A DNA stretch of 64,000 nucleotides from assembly GCF_000281975.1 (NCBI RefSeq), contig NZ_AKKE01000009.1, positions 186,001 through 250,000 on the forward strand, read 5' to 3'. This document shows positions 1 to 10,308 of this stretch, in pieces. Source of the DNA: Novosphingobium sp. AP12 (lineage in GTDB: Bacteria > Pseudomonadota > Alphaproteobacteria > Sphingomonadales > Sphingomonadaceae). Position numbers and translations under genes: made by a program. The notes under the pieces are model-generated. The model saw nothing but the letters and a program-made list of their open reading frames with translations. It did no database searches and had not been told where the DNA came from. Each line of letters opens with the position of its first letter. Position 1 is the stretch's first letter.

Positions 1-2306
1 TCGATGCGGTGAAGGCCGAGGTCCAGCAGATCGCCAAGAACTTCCCGTCGGACGTCAAGGTCGCCTTCCCCTACGACTCCACGCCGTTCGTCCGTCTCTC
101 GGTCGAGCAGGTGATCCACACGCTGGTCGAGGCAGTGGTGCTCGTGTTCCTCGTCATGTTCCTGTTCTTGCAGAACTGGCGGGCGACGATCATCCCGACC
201 ATCGCGGTCCCGGTCGTGTTGCTGGGCACCTTCGGCGTGATGTCGATGCTGGGGTACTCGATCAACACGCTGACCTTGTTCGGCATGGTCCTGGCCATTG
301 GCCTACTGGTCGATGACGCGATCGTGGTTGTCGAGAACGTCGAGCGATTGATCCAGACGGAGCACCTGTCGCCAAAGGAAGCGGCGCGAAAATCGATGGA
401 CGAGATCAGCGGCGCGCTGATCGGCATCGGCATGGTGCTGTCCGCGGTGTTCCTGCCGATGGCCTTCTTCGGCGGCTCGACGGGCGTGATCTATCGCCAG
501 TTCTCGATCACCATCGTGTCCTCCATGGCGCTATCGGTGATGGTTGCGCTGATCCTGACGCCGGCGCTCTGCGCCACGATCCTGAAGCCCCACAAGGAGG
601 AGGAGAAGGAGGGCAACGGCCTGTTCGCGCGCTTCTTCCGCTGGTTCAACGACAAGTTCGACAAGGGCACGCAGAAGTACGAAAAGGGCGTGCGCCGTAC
701 CGCACGCAGCTGGAAGCGTTCGGGCCTCGTCTACCTCCTGATCGTCGCGATCATGGGTATCCTGTTCGTGCGCCTGCCCGGCGGCTTCCTGCCCGAGGAA
801 GACCAGGGCACGATGTTCGCCATCGTCCAGGGTCCCTCCGGCAGCACCCTGCCCCGGACCCAGAAGGGGTTGGACGTGGTCCGCGACCACTTCCTCAAAA
901 CCGAGAAGGCTAACGTCGAATCGGTCTTCACCATCAACGGCTTCTCGTTCAACGGCCAGGGCCAGAGCGCGGGCATGGCTTTCATCAAGCTCAGGGACTG
1001 GGCAGATCGCAGCGGGGCGGAGAACCGCGCCGACGCGATCGTGGGCCGCTCGATGGGTGTGTTCTCGAAGTACCGCGACGCCATGATCTTCGCGCTCGTC
1101 CCGCCCGCCGTACAGGAACTCGGCAACGCGACCGGCTTCGACCTGTGGCTGGTCGACGAGACCAACATGGGCCACGAGAAGCTGCTCGCCGCGCGCAACC
1201 AGTTGCTCGGCATGGCCGGCGGCGACAAGCGCGTGGCGCAGGTCCGCCCGGTCAGCCTCGAGGACGCGCCGCAGCTCGACATCAAGATCGACCAGGACAA
1301 GGCGAGCGCGCTCGGCCTCGACCTCGGCGCCATCAACACCGAGATTTCGGCGGCCTGGGGCGGTGCCTACGTCAACGACTTCCTCGACCGCGGCCGCACC
1401 AAGCGCGTCTATCTCCAGGCCGACGAGCCCTATCGCCAGGTGCCCGAGGACATCGAGAACTTCTACGTTCGCAGTTCCAGCGGCGAGATGGCGCCCTTCG
1501 GAGCCTTCTCCACCCTCTCGTGGAAGCAGGCGCCGGTCATCCTGACGCGCTATAATGGCCGTCCCGCCGTGCAGCTTCAGGGTGCACCCGGCCAGGGCCT
1601 GAGCACCGGCGGCGCTATGGAGGCAGTCACCGAGATGCATGAAAAGCTGCCGCCCGGCATCGGGCTCGAGTGGACCGGCCTGTCCTACGAAGAACGCCTC
1701 AGTGGCGGCCAGGCACCTGCGCTTTACGCCCTGTCACTCTTCATCGTCTTCCTGTGCCTTGCCGCGCTGTACGAAAGCTGGTCGGTACCGGTCTCGGTGC
1801 TGCTGGTGGTGCCGCTGGGCGTGATCGGCGCGGTCTTCGCGGCGTGGCTCACCGGGCTCAACAACGACATCTACCTACAGGTCGGCCTGATCACGACGAT
1901 CGGCGTGTCCGCCAAGAACGCGATCCTGATCGTGGAGTTCGCCGAGGAGCGCGTGCAGGCGGGTATGAACGCCTTCGACGCGGCGATCGAAGCCGCGAAG
2001 CTGCGTCTTCGTCCGATCCTCATGACCAGCCTGGCCTTCGTGTTCGGCGTGCTGCCACTGGCGGTCTCGTCGGGCGCGGGCGCAGGCGGCCAGAACGCCA
2101 TCGGCCGCGCGGTGGTCGGCGGCATGCTCTCTGCAACCATCTTCGCGATCTTCTTCGTGCCGATGTTCTTCGTCGTCATCTGCCGCCTGTTCAAGCACGG
2201 GCAGAACGACAGTGCCGAGGGTTCCGACGAACCTGAACGCCGCCGTGACGACCGCGATGAAATGGGCCGCCATTCCGACGACGGCGCAGCGCCGCAGGGA
2301 CTTTGA
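1..2306 (+). CDS. RND multidrug efflux permease, HAE1/AcrB family (5' truncated by window)
   Basis: Inner-membrane proton-driven pump subunit that captures hydrophobic drugs and passes them to an outer-membrane channel. About 767 residues are visible; the family is about 1,050 long, so the frame enters from before the window (codon phase starts at base 3) and the GTG at base 9 is not the true start. Visible landmarks are the TPFV segment before the first transmembrane block, the proton-relay pair in GLLVDDAI (about base 300-320), the FLPEEDQG motif of the second porter half (about base 787), and the relay lysine in SAKNAIL (about base 1910). All match AcrB/MexB. The stop overlaps the start region of the outer-membrane partner 2 nt on, so they form one operon; the periplasmic adaptor presumably lies upstream. 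The reading frame is intact. Substrates cannot be read from sequence. Confidence 0.95.
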   Translation, partial: DAVKAEVQQIAKNFPSDVKVAFPYDSTPFVRLSVEQVIHTLVEAVVLVFLVMFLFLQNWRATIIPTIAVPVVLLGTFGVMSMLGYSINTLTLFGMVLAIGLLVDDAIVVVENVERLIQTEHLSPKEAARKSMDEISGALIGIGMVLSAVFLPMAFFGGSTGVIYRQFSITIVSSMALSVMVALILTPALCATILKPHKEEEKEGNGLFARFFRWFNDKFDKGTQKYEKGVRRTARSWKRSGLVYLLIVAIMGILFVRLPGGFLPEEDQGTMFAIVQGPSGSTLPRTQKGLDVVRDHFLKTEKANVESVFTINGFSFNGQGQSAGMAFIKLRDWADRSGAENRADAIVGRSMGVFSKYRDAMIFALVPPAVQELGNATGFDLWLVDETNMGHEKLLAARNQLLGMAGGDKRVAQVRPVSLEDAPQLDIKIDQDKASALGLDLGAINTEISAAWGGAYVNDFLDRGRTKRVYLQADEPYRQVPEDIENFYVRSSSGEMAPFGAFSTLSWKQAPVILTRYNGRPAVQLQGAPGQGLSTGGAMEAVTEMHEKLPPGIGLEWTGLSYEERLSGGQAPALYALSLFIVFLCLAALYESWSVPVSVLLVVPLGVIGAVFAAWLTGLNNDIYLQVGLITTIGVSAKNAILIVEFAEERVQAGMNAFDAAIEAAKLRLRPILMTSLAFVFGVLPLAVSSGAGAGGQNAIGRAVVGGMLSATIFAIFFVPMFFVVICRLFKHGQNDSAEGSDEPERRRDDRDEMGRHSDDGAAPQGL

Positions 2307-2308
2307 AC

Positions 2309-3775
2309 ATGACCAAGCCGCTCATCACCCTGCTTGCCGGCACCGTAATGCTCGCCGGTTGCAACTTGGGGCCCAAGTACGAACGCCCCGGCGGCGCCAT
2401 CCCGGTGGCGCTGCCGCAGGGCGGCGTCTACCCGCCCGCGCCGACCGACGCGGTCGATGTCTCGCGCATCGGCTGGCGCGACTTCTTCCTCGATCCCCGG
2501 CTGCGGCAGGTGATCGAGACGGGCCTTGCCAACAACCGCGACCTCAGGATTGCGGCGGGCAACGTGCTCCAGGCGCGCGCGCAGTACCGCGTCCAGCGCT
2601 CCGACCTGCTGCCGACGATCAACGCCGGGGGCACCGCGACCTACACCAACAATGCGGCAAGCGCGGTGCAGGGCGCGGGCACCGGCACGGGCGGCGGTGT
2701 GGGAGCGGGCGCCAGCACTTCGCAAGACATCGAGATCTACCAGGCGACGGTCGGCGTGTCGGCCTTCGAACTCGACCTGTTCGGCCGCATCCGCAACCTG
2801 TCGCGCGCCGCGCAGGAGCAGTTCTTCGCCACCGAAGAAGCCCAGCGCTCCGCCCGGATCAGCCTGATCGCCGAGATCGCCACCGCCTGGGTGACCATGG
2901 CGGCCGATCAGGAACAGCTTCGCCTCTCGCGCGAGACCCTGGGGACTTTCGCGGAAACCCTGCGCCTCACGCGGGAGCAGTTCCGCGTCGGCATCGGCTC
3001 CGAGCTGGAAGTCCGCCAGGCCGACACCAACTACCAGGGCGCGGTGAACGACATCGCGACGCTGGAAACGACGGTGGCGCAGGATCAGAACGCACTCAAC
3101 CTGTTGGTCGGCACCACCGTGCCGCAGGACCAGCTCCCGGCCGGCCTGCCGGACACACCCGCAACGCGTGATGCGCTGCCGTCCGACGTGTCGTCCGACG
3201 TACTTCTCCGCCGTCCAGACGTGCTGCAGGCCGAACACCAGCTCATCGCCGAAAACGCCAACATCGGCGCCGCGCGCGCTGCGTTCTTCCCGACGATTTC
3301 GCTGACCGGCACGCTCGGCACGCTGAGCACCGGCCTGTCCGGCCTCTTCAAGGACGGTAGCTACAACTATACCGCAGTCCCCGGTATCTCGCTGCCACTG
3401 TTCGATTTCGGTCGTCGCACCGGCGACCTCGACTACGCCAAGGCATCGCAGAAAGTGGCGGTCGCGACGTACGAGAAGGCGATCCAGACCGCATTCCGCG
3501 AAGTGTCGGACGCCCTCGCCCAACGCGGAAAGATCGGCGACCAGATCCGCGCGCAGGGCAGGCGCGCGGAATCGGCGCAGGTTGCTGCAAAACTTTCCGA
3601 CGCGCGATTCCGGGCAGGCGTGGATTCGTTCCTCACCACGCTTGATGCGCAGCGGACCGCTTACGCGGCCGAGCAACAACTCGTGTCCACGCGCCTGACG
3701 CAGGCGGGCAACCTGGTCGAGCTCTATCGCTCGCTGGGCGGCGGACTAGAGGACGGAACTCCGACCGAGCAGTAA
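2309..3775 (+). CDS. Outer-membrane efflux lipoprotein, NodT/OprM family
   Basis: Trimeric outer-membrane channel that completes the tripartite RND pump encoded just upstream. I place the start at the ATG 2 nt after the permease stop; a TTG two codons earlier is the only other nearby choice. The N-terminus is a lipoprotein signal with lipobox LAGC at residues about 14-17, so it should be acylated and sorted to the outer membrane. The mature part opens with the NLGPKYERP signature of the NodT family, and two outer-membrane-efflux repeats follow (roughly residues 60-260 and 270-470), including the late LSDARFRAGVDSFLTTLDAQR region. At 488 residues it has the usual length. A hairpin directly overlapping the stop codon is likely the operon terminator. 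Confidence 0.95.
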   Translation: MTKPLITLLAGTVMLAGCNLGPKYERPGGAIPVALPQGGVYPPAPTDAVDVSRIGWRDFFLDPRLRQVIETGLANNRDLRIAAGNVLQARAQYRVQRSDLLPTINAGGTATYTNNAASAVQGAGTGTGGGVGAGASTSQDIEIYQATVGVSAFELDLFGRIRNLSRAAQEQFFATEEAQRSARISLIAEIATAWVTMAADQEQLRLSRETLGTFAETLRLTREQFRVGIGSELEVRQADTNYQGAVNDIATLETTVAQDQNALNLLVGTTVPQDQLPAGLPDTPATRDALPSDVSSDVLLRRPDVLQAEHQLIAENANIGAARAAFFPTISLTGTLGTLSTGLSGLFKDGSYNYTAVPGISLPLFDFGRRTGDLDYAKASQKVAVATYEKAIQTAFREVSDALAQRGKIGDQIRAQGRRAESAQVAAKLSDARFRAGVDSFLTTLDAQRTAYAAEQQLVSTRLTQAGNLVELYRSLGGGLEDGTPTEQ

Positions 3776-3795
3776 AGGCGGCGCCACCGCCCTTT
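3774..3795 (+). terminator. Likely terminator of the RND efflux operon
   Basis: Short hairpin overlapping the stop codon: AAAGGCGG, loop CGCCA, then CCGCCCTTT (one unpaired C). The A- and T-flanked GC stem right after the last gene fits an intrinsic terminator, but the T run is short. Confidence 0.5.
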
Positions 3796-4276
3796 CCCCA
3801 CCGCGAGGCGCGTCCGGCCATGCGCGCCGGTGCGTCTCAGGCATCGCAGCGACATTCGATCAGTCAACGCGGTGAGTCGCGGCATGCGCGACCGCGACTA
3901 TCTGGCTCAGGCCAAACGATTGCGAAATCGCACCCCGCAATCCGACGAGGCATCAATTTCATCCGTTATCGAGTGCCGCTGGCACGGGGGATTTCCCTTA
4001 AGCGGAGGGCGAAATTGGTTCCCGCTCAATCCAATCGGATTCGGATGAAGTCGGAATTGGCTATTCCCTCCATGCGCTTAATCCAACTGCTCCAGGGTCC
4101 CGGCAGCGGCCGAGCCTGAGGGGCGCACGAGGACATACAGGCTCCTCCCCGCCCGCAGGCCTCCCGCAGGCGGGATTTCAATGATCGCGACGTCCGGCAC
4201 CGCAGCCGGACGATGAAGCGCGCTCGTCTCCGGTCACGCGGGAGGCATTGCGTTCGCTATTCGTGGGAGGTCAAGA
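3796..4276 (+). other. 480-base leader without a convincing gene
   Basis: No supported gene. An open frame at 3820-4119 has sphingomonad-unlike composition, no ribosome-binding site and no recognisable motif. The stretch holds a 9-bp direct repeat CCCGCAGGC at 4152 and 4163 with GCGGG next to it, which can fold into a small hairpin. Its last bases carry GGGAGG at 4265-4270, six bases before the ATG at 4277, a very good ribosome-binding site for the adhesin. The promoter of the secretion operon should lie here, but I cannot pick -35/-10 boxes with confidence. Confidence 0.4.
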
Positions 4277-6903
4277 ATGCCCGTCGAAGCCAAGGTTTCA
4301 CCGAATACCGCCGGAATCAACTCCGCTCCCATCCAGGCGGTCGAGGGTTCGGTCAGTGTCCCCGCGGCACCAATGTTGCGCTCAACGTCGGGCCTGACGC
4401 TGTTGCAGGCTACGGCCGCGAGGGGGCGGACCTTCTGGTTCACCTCAAGTCCGGCGAAATGGTGCGCATCGCCAACTTCTATGTCGATCCGTCCAAGCTA
4501 TCGCACCTGCTGCTGGTGGACGAAAACGGACTGGTGACCGCCGAGGTTGGCGAGGTCAGCTCCGGCGCGATGTCTTCCGCCACATATGTGCCGATCGACG
4601 CGACCGCCGGCTTCTCCGCCCCGGCTGCGGGAGCGATCTCGGTCGACGCCGCCGGCAATGTCAGCAGCCCGGTGGACACCGTCGTCGACGGCGTCGCGCC
4701 CCTTACACCGACCATCGACCCGACCACCGGCCTTGCGCTGGCAGGCACTGCGGAGGCAGGAGCCACGATCCTGCTCACCAACATTCTGGGTAATCGCATC
4801 GGCGAAACGACTACCGATAATGACGGCAACTGGAGCTTCACCCCGCCGGTGCCATTGCCCAACGGTCTCCTCGTCAACGCGGTCGCGGTGGACGCGGCGG
4901 GCAACGACAGCCTGTCCGTCAGCACCGTGGTCGATTCGGTCATCCCGCTCTCGCCGATCATCATTGCGAGCAACGGCACGACGCTGACAGGGACGGCGGA
5001 ACCCGACTCCACGGTCATCCTGACCAACGCCCTGGGCGGCACGATCGCCGAGGTGGCCGCGGATTCCAACGGCAACTGGAGCTTCACGCCGCTGGAGCCT
5101 CTGCTCAATGCCACGGTCGTGGTCGCAGTCGCGCAGGACGCGGTGGGCAATGTGAGCCTTCCTGCGTTCACGTCCATCGATACGATCGTGCCGAACAGTC
5201 CGTTCCTGACCCTTTCGTCCGACGGATCGCTGCTCACCGGTTTCGCTGAGCCCAACAGCCAGTTGTCGATCGTGATCGACAACGACACCGCCAATCCGAT
5301 CACCGTGAACGTCAACATGGTCGGCGCTTTCGCGCTGCCGTTAGTCCCTCCGCTCGTTGCCGGCGAGACCATCAGCGCGGTCGCGATCGACGCCGCCGGA
5401 AACCAGAGCACACCGGCGGCGATCCTCGCGCCGGACATCGGGCCGCCGACCATCGCCCTGCCCGAAGCCCTGGAAGGCTGGATCAACGCCGCAGAGGCGG
5501 CCGACGGCATTCAGGTCGAAGTATCCCTGCGACCGACGATGCAGGCCGGCCAAGTGATCACCGCCCAGTTCGACGGGCAGAACGGCTACGAGGCGGAAGC
5601 CATTCACATTCTAAGCGCGGGCGACATTGCCCTCGGCGTCGTGGTCCTCAGCATCCAACCACCGGGCGGCCAAGGCCCGCTGCCCGAAGGCGCATCGGCC
5701 ATCACCGCCAGCGTGGGGGCAGGCGCGCTTTCCGCCCCAGTGGCCTTCACCATCGACACCACCCCGCCTGCAACGCCGCAGCTGTCGCTTACAAACAGTG
5801 TGCTTACGATTTCCGCCGAGCCGGGATCGGAACTGAATGTCGACATCGATCTCGGCGCGGCCAATGCGAACGCGGTGCTGACCGCCGACGACAACGGGCT
5901 CGCGTCGCTGAACCTGCTCGCTGGTCTCGACGTCGGGCTGACATGGGATCAATTGCTGGCGGCACAGGTTTCCGTGACGGGCGAGGATCCCGCGGGCAAC
6001 CCTACCAACGTCGCGACCTTGCCGATCCTCTCGGGCATCGAACAGCCTCTGCCGATCGGCAATCTAGCCGTCGACGCAAGCCTCAATCTGCTGGACCTGC
6101 GACTTGGAATCAGCGGCACGACCGATCCCAATTCATCGTTGGCGATCCGCGTCATCACGCCGCTGGTCAATGTCGAACTGCTGCCGATCGCGGCCGACAG
6201 CTCCGGCCACTTCTCGCTGAACCTGCTCAGTCCCACGATCCTGTCCCAGCTCGGCCTTGACGTCGCCGATCTTCTCAACTTCGGCGAGGAAACGTCGCTG
6301 AACCTGGTCGCGACGAACAGCCACGGGCATGAAAGCGCGTCCTACGGGGTCGACCTCGTGCCGGGCAGCCTATGGCTCAACATTGGTCAGGTCGCAGTGA
6401 ACGGCACTACCGGCGACGATGTGATGTCCGGCGCGAATGGTAGCGTGGAACACATCAACAGTGGCAGCGGCAACGATCTTATTCTCAATGTCGGAGCCGG
6501 GGACCATGTGTCGGCCAGCAACGCCGACGATACGATCGAGATCAACGCTCCCAACTTCGCCACGATAGACGGGGGAGCCGGCTTCGATACGCTGCTGCTC
6601 TCGAACGGCATAGACCTCGACTACAATGCAGTCGGCGTCGGCACGCTGACCAACATCGAGAGGGTCGACCTGGGCACGGGCGATGGCGGCAGCGTCCTTA
6701 CGCTCACCGCCCCGGAAGTCGATGCCATCACCGATGTCGGCAACGTGCTCCAGATCACGGGTGAGACCAACGACGTGCTCAACGTGACTGGCGCAGTGGA
6801 TACCGGCACGACCCAGCTGCACAACGGAATCGTTTTCGATGTCTACACGTTCGGCGTCAATACGCTGCTGGTCGAGGACAATGCCGTCCAGGTCGTCGTG
6901 TGA
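4277..6903 (+). pseudogene. BapA-like secreted adhesin, frameshifted near its N-terminus
   Basis: Surface adhesin normally exported by the type I system encoded next to it. The ATG at 4277 has an ideal GGGAGG site and begins MPVEAKVSP, but after about 29 codons the frame must shift by -1 near 4361-4368 (a missing base in the CCCGCGG run) to continue as GTNVALNVGPDAVAGYGREG, a BapA-prefix-type domain with LVHLKSGEMVRI. Next come at least three Ig-like repeats of about 85 residues, recognisable by DGNWSFTP, VAVDAAGN and STVVD. The C-terminus has RTX-like NSGSGNDLI and DGGAGFDTLLL, and a hydrophobic tail (NTLLVEDNAVQVVV) typical of an uncleaved type I secretion signal. At roughly 875 residues it is short for the family. 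The stop overlaps the TolC-like gene (GTGA). The shifted frame also stays open upstream to 4213, but that start lacks a ribosome-binding site and sense. Confidence 0.8.
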
Positions 6904-8157
6904 CCGCAGCGCGAGGGGCGTGGAAGCTGATGGCGGTTTTGGTGCTGGCCGCGTGGCCAGTCCACCTGACAGCAATGACTATCGAGGAAGCCGTCGCCAC
7001 GGGGATCGGGCGCCATCCCGAAATCGCGGCGGCCGCTTCCGAGGTCAGGGCCGCCCGGACGGACGTCGATGTCGCCAAGGCAGGATACCTGCCGTCGGTT
7101 TCCGTGTCGGGCGGCCCGCAGGACATTTCGCCCGACGAATGGGCTTATGAAGTGACGGCGGCGCAGATGGTCCACGACTGGGGGCAGGTCAGAAGTCAGG
7201 TGCGCGGCGCCCGCGCGACACAAAGGCAGCGGCAGGACGAATGGCTGGTGGCCCGTGACGAGGCGGCGCTGGACATAATCGAAACCTACCTGGACCTGCT
7301 CCTCGCGCGCCGGCACCGTGAAATCGACCGCGCTCAGATTGCCACGCTTGAAGACTTCGCGCAGATGACCGGGCTGCGCGCGACGAGCGGCTACGCGGAT
7401 CGCAGCGAGCCCGACCGCTCGCAGCTCGAGCTGGCGCGTGCCCGGCAACGCCTCGCAAGCGACGAAGGTCTTATCGCCGATGCGGCCAGCCAGTTCGAGA
7501 CGCTGGTGGGCACTCCCCCGGGCGACCTTGCCGAACCCTCGCCTCGATCGATGATGGCCCTTGCCAGCGGAAACACCGATGCGCTGATCGATGCCGCGCC
7601 GCTTTACCTCAAAGCGGTGGAAGACGAGCATGCGCGCGCGGAGTATAGCGAGACGCGCCCGTCGATCCTGCCCCGCGTCAATCTCGAGGCGACCGCGCTC
7701 AGCCGCGAGATCGGGGGGCGGATGCAAAGCGACGCGATCCTCGCCATTCGCCTGCGGATGAATCCGATGCAGGGCCTCTCCAGCTTCGACCGGGTGGAGG
7801 GTGCCCGCCAGAGAGTCGACGCGGCGCAGTGGAAGGAAGGCGCGGCCCGGCGCAATATCGAGCGCCGTCTGCGCAACCTGGCAACCAACGGAGCCGCACT
7901 GGCCGACCAGGAAGCGGCGCTGGAACGGCAAGTCTCGAGCGCGGGTGAACTGGGCGGCCTGTACCGCGAACAGTTCGAAGCCGGGAAGCGCGACATCATC
8001 GACCTCATCACCATCCAGCGCGAACACTACGACGCGCGGCGCTCTCAACGAGGTGCACCTCCTGCTCATCCGCATCCAGTACCAGATTGCGGCACAGCTG
8101 GGCCAGCTGACCGACCTCATCGAACTGGGGGACACCAGCCTTGAACACGACCATTGA
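6900..8157 (+). pseudogene. TolC/LapE-like type I secretion outer-membrane protein, frameshifted near its 3' end
   Basis: Outer-membrane channel of the adhesin exporter. A GTG start overlaps the adhesin stop (GTGA), giving a signal peptide (WKLMAVLVLAAWPVHLTA) and then a TolC-type opening MTIEEAVATGIGRHPEI. The coiled-coil hairpin region follows, including ETYLDLL and FEAGKRDIIDLITIQREHYDARR. At about 8034-8042 (GCGCGGCGCT) one extra base throws the frame off. The family-like ending ALNEVHLLLIRIQYQIAAQL continues in the next frame to a TGA at 8157. Without the shift it would be about 419 residues, a normal TolC length. As written, the last 37 residues are replaced by a proline/arginine-rich tail ending at 8144. 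Confidence 0.8.
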
Positions 8158-10308
8158 TGCCTCGCGGCCCATCTCCGTGCGGGACCGGGACCCTCTGCGC
8201 GAGGGTCTCGTCCTGCTCGCCTGCATGCTCGGGCGCCACACCAGCGCCAGCGAACTGGGCGACGGATTGCCGCTGGTCGAAGGGCGGCTGCCGGCCGAGA
8301 TTGTGCCCCGCGCCATGCGGCGGCTGGAAATCGCGGCACAGGTCCGCCGCTCGGATCTTGCCACCCCCGCCTATCTCCTGCCTGCGATGCTGGTTCTGAA
8401 CGACGGCGACTGCGTGGTTCTCTCCGCGATCGACGGCGACACCGCCACGCTGCGCCTGCCCCGCGCCGACGGCGGCGTGCAGAAGATGCAGCTGGCCGAA
8501 CTCGCCGCTCTTCATTCCGGCATGACGGTCTTCGCCAAGACCCGCTTCAAATCCGAAGAACGCGGGGGCACGCTGGCCGCGACGACCGGCCAGCACTGGT
8601 TCTTCGGGGCGCTACGCCGCTATCGCAACGCCTATTTCGAGGTCGCGCTCGGTGCGATGATGGCGAACCTGCTCACCATCGCCTCGGCCCTGTTCGCGAT
8701 GCAGGTGTATGACCGCGTGGTGCCCAACGCGGCATTCGACACGCTGTGGCTGCTGGCGAGCGGGCTCGCCATCGTGTTCGAGGCGCTGCTGCGCCACATG
8801 CGCGGGCACCTGCTCGATACGATGGGCAAGAGCCTGGACCTCACGCTTTCCACCCAGCTTTTCGCGCGGGTACTGCAGACGCGGCTATCGGCGCGCCCCG
8901 CCTCGCTCGGCGCTTTCACCAGCCAGATCCGCGAGTTCGAGGGCGTGTGCGAGTTCTTCACCTCGTCCAGCGCGGCAATCGCCAGCGACCTCCCGTTCAC
9001 GCTGATCTTCCTCTCCGTGATCGCGCTGATCGGCGGGTGGATCGTCGTCGTGCCCGTCGCCGGAATTCTGCTGATGGTCCTGCCCAGCCTCGTCATGCAG
9101 CGCCGACTGGCCGAACTGTCCCGAAGCAACCTGCGTGAAGGCGCGATCAAGAACAGCATCCTGATCGAGGCGGTCGAGAACCTCGAGGCGATCAAGGCCG
9201 GGCGCGGCGAAGGGCGCGCGATGATGCTGTGGGAAGCGCTGACCGCACAGCTCGCCGAGACCGCCAAGCGCACCCATTCGCTCGGAAGCGCGCTGAGCTA
9301 CGGCGCGGCGATGATGCAGCAGCTGTGCTATGTCGGCGTCGTCGCCTTCGGAGTCTACCGCATCAGCGAGGGCGCGATGACGGTCGGCGCGCTCGTCGCC
9401 TGCTCGCTGCTGGTCGCGCGCGCAATCGCGCCGATGACCCAGGCCGCCGGTATCCTCGGCGCTGGCAACACACCCGCGTCGCGCTGGAGGGACTCGACCA
9501 GCTCATGGTCGCGCCGGTCGAGCGGCCGGAAAACCGGGTCTTCGTGCGCGCCGAAAGGCTGCGCGGCCGGTTCGAGGTGCAGGATCTCGTCATGCGCTAC
9601 GGCGATGACGGGCCGCCTGTGGTCAACGTCGCCGCGCTGAGCATCCGGGCGGGCGAGAAGGTCGCGATCCTTGGCGGCAACGGGGCGGGCAAGTCCACGA
9701 TGCTGCGGCTATTGTCGGGGTTAGGCGACGCGACATTGGGGAGCATCGTGCTGGACGGCATGAACCTCGCCCAAATCGATCCGTCCGACCGCCGCGCCGC
9801 GATCGGCTTCCTGCCGCAGGACGTCGCCTTGATGCACGGCACCTTGCGCGAGAACCTGAACCTCGAAGGGCGCGCGATCGACGATGCAGACATGTCCGCC
9901 GCCCTCGATGACGTGGGGCTCGGCCGTTTCGTGCGGGCCAATCTGCTCGGGCTCGACATGCCGCTGCTGGGCAGCCGCAGCCTTTCGGGCGGGCAGCGGC
10001 AGGCGGTGGGGCTGGCCCGCGTGATTCTGCAGGACCCGCCGATCGTCCTGCTCGACGAGCCCACCGCTTCCTTCGATCAGGCCAACGAGGAGCACGTCGT
10101 CGGCCGCCTCCAGGCATGACTGGGCGAGCGGACCCTGGTGGTCACGACCCACAAGCGGACCATGCTCAGCCTCGTCCAGCGCATCGTCGTGATGCGCGAC
10201 GGGGCGGTGGTGATGGACGGGCCGGTAGACGGCGTGGTCTCGGGCAACCAGGTGAAGGCGCCTCCCAGAGCGCCGGCCAACGAAACCGGAGCGGCGCATG
10301 GGGGTTGA
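8141..10308 (+). pseudogene. LapB-like type I secretion ABC exporter, one frameshift plus one in-frame stop
   Basis: Fused membrane/ATPase subunit that would power adhesin export. The first 130 residues resemble the C39-peptidase-like domain of LapB exporters (LVLLACMLGRHTS, YLLPAMLVLNDGDCVVL). A six-helix ABC membrane domain follows (MQVYDRVVPNAAFDTLW), then the ATPase: Walker A GGNGAGKST near 9673, signature LSGGQ near 9990 and Walker B IVLLDEPTA near 10046. Lesion one is a missing base at 9458-9462, where ILG must jump to RWQHTRVALEGLDQLM. Lesion two is TGA at 10117-10119, where the frame otherwise continues LGERTLVVTTHKRTML (H-loop TTH) to a natural TGA at 10308. The repaired product is about 720 residues, as expected for LapB. 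The TTG start at 8141 overlaps the preceding gene and is uncertain. Confidence 0.82.

Noticed and set aside
3980..3996. A sigma-54-like TGGCAC before the secretion operon
   Set aside because: The GC of the -12 element is not at the required 10-bp spacing.
3820..4119. A 99-codon open frame between the RND and secretion operons
   Set aside because: No ribosome-binding site, no motif, and overlapping open frames of similar quality in other phases.
4640..5470. Adhesin repeats as a DNA-level tandem repeat or recombination hot spot
   Set aside because: The repeats are recognisable at protein level (DGNWSFTP, VDAAGN) but the DNA copies are too divergent for ready slippage.
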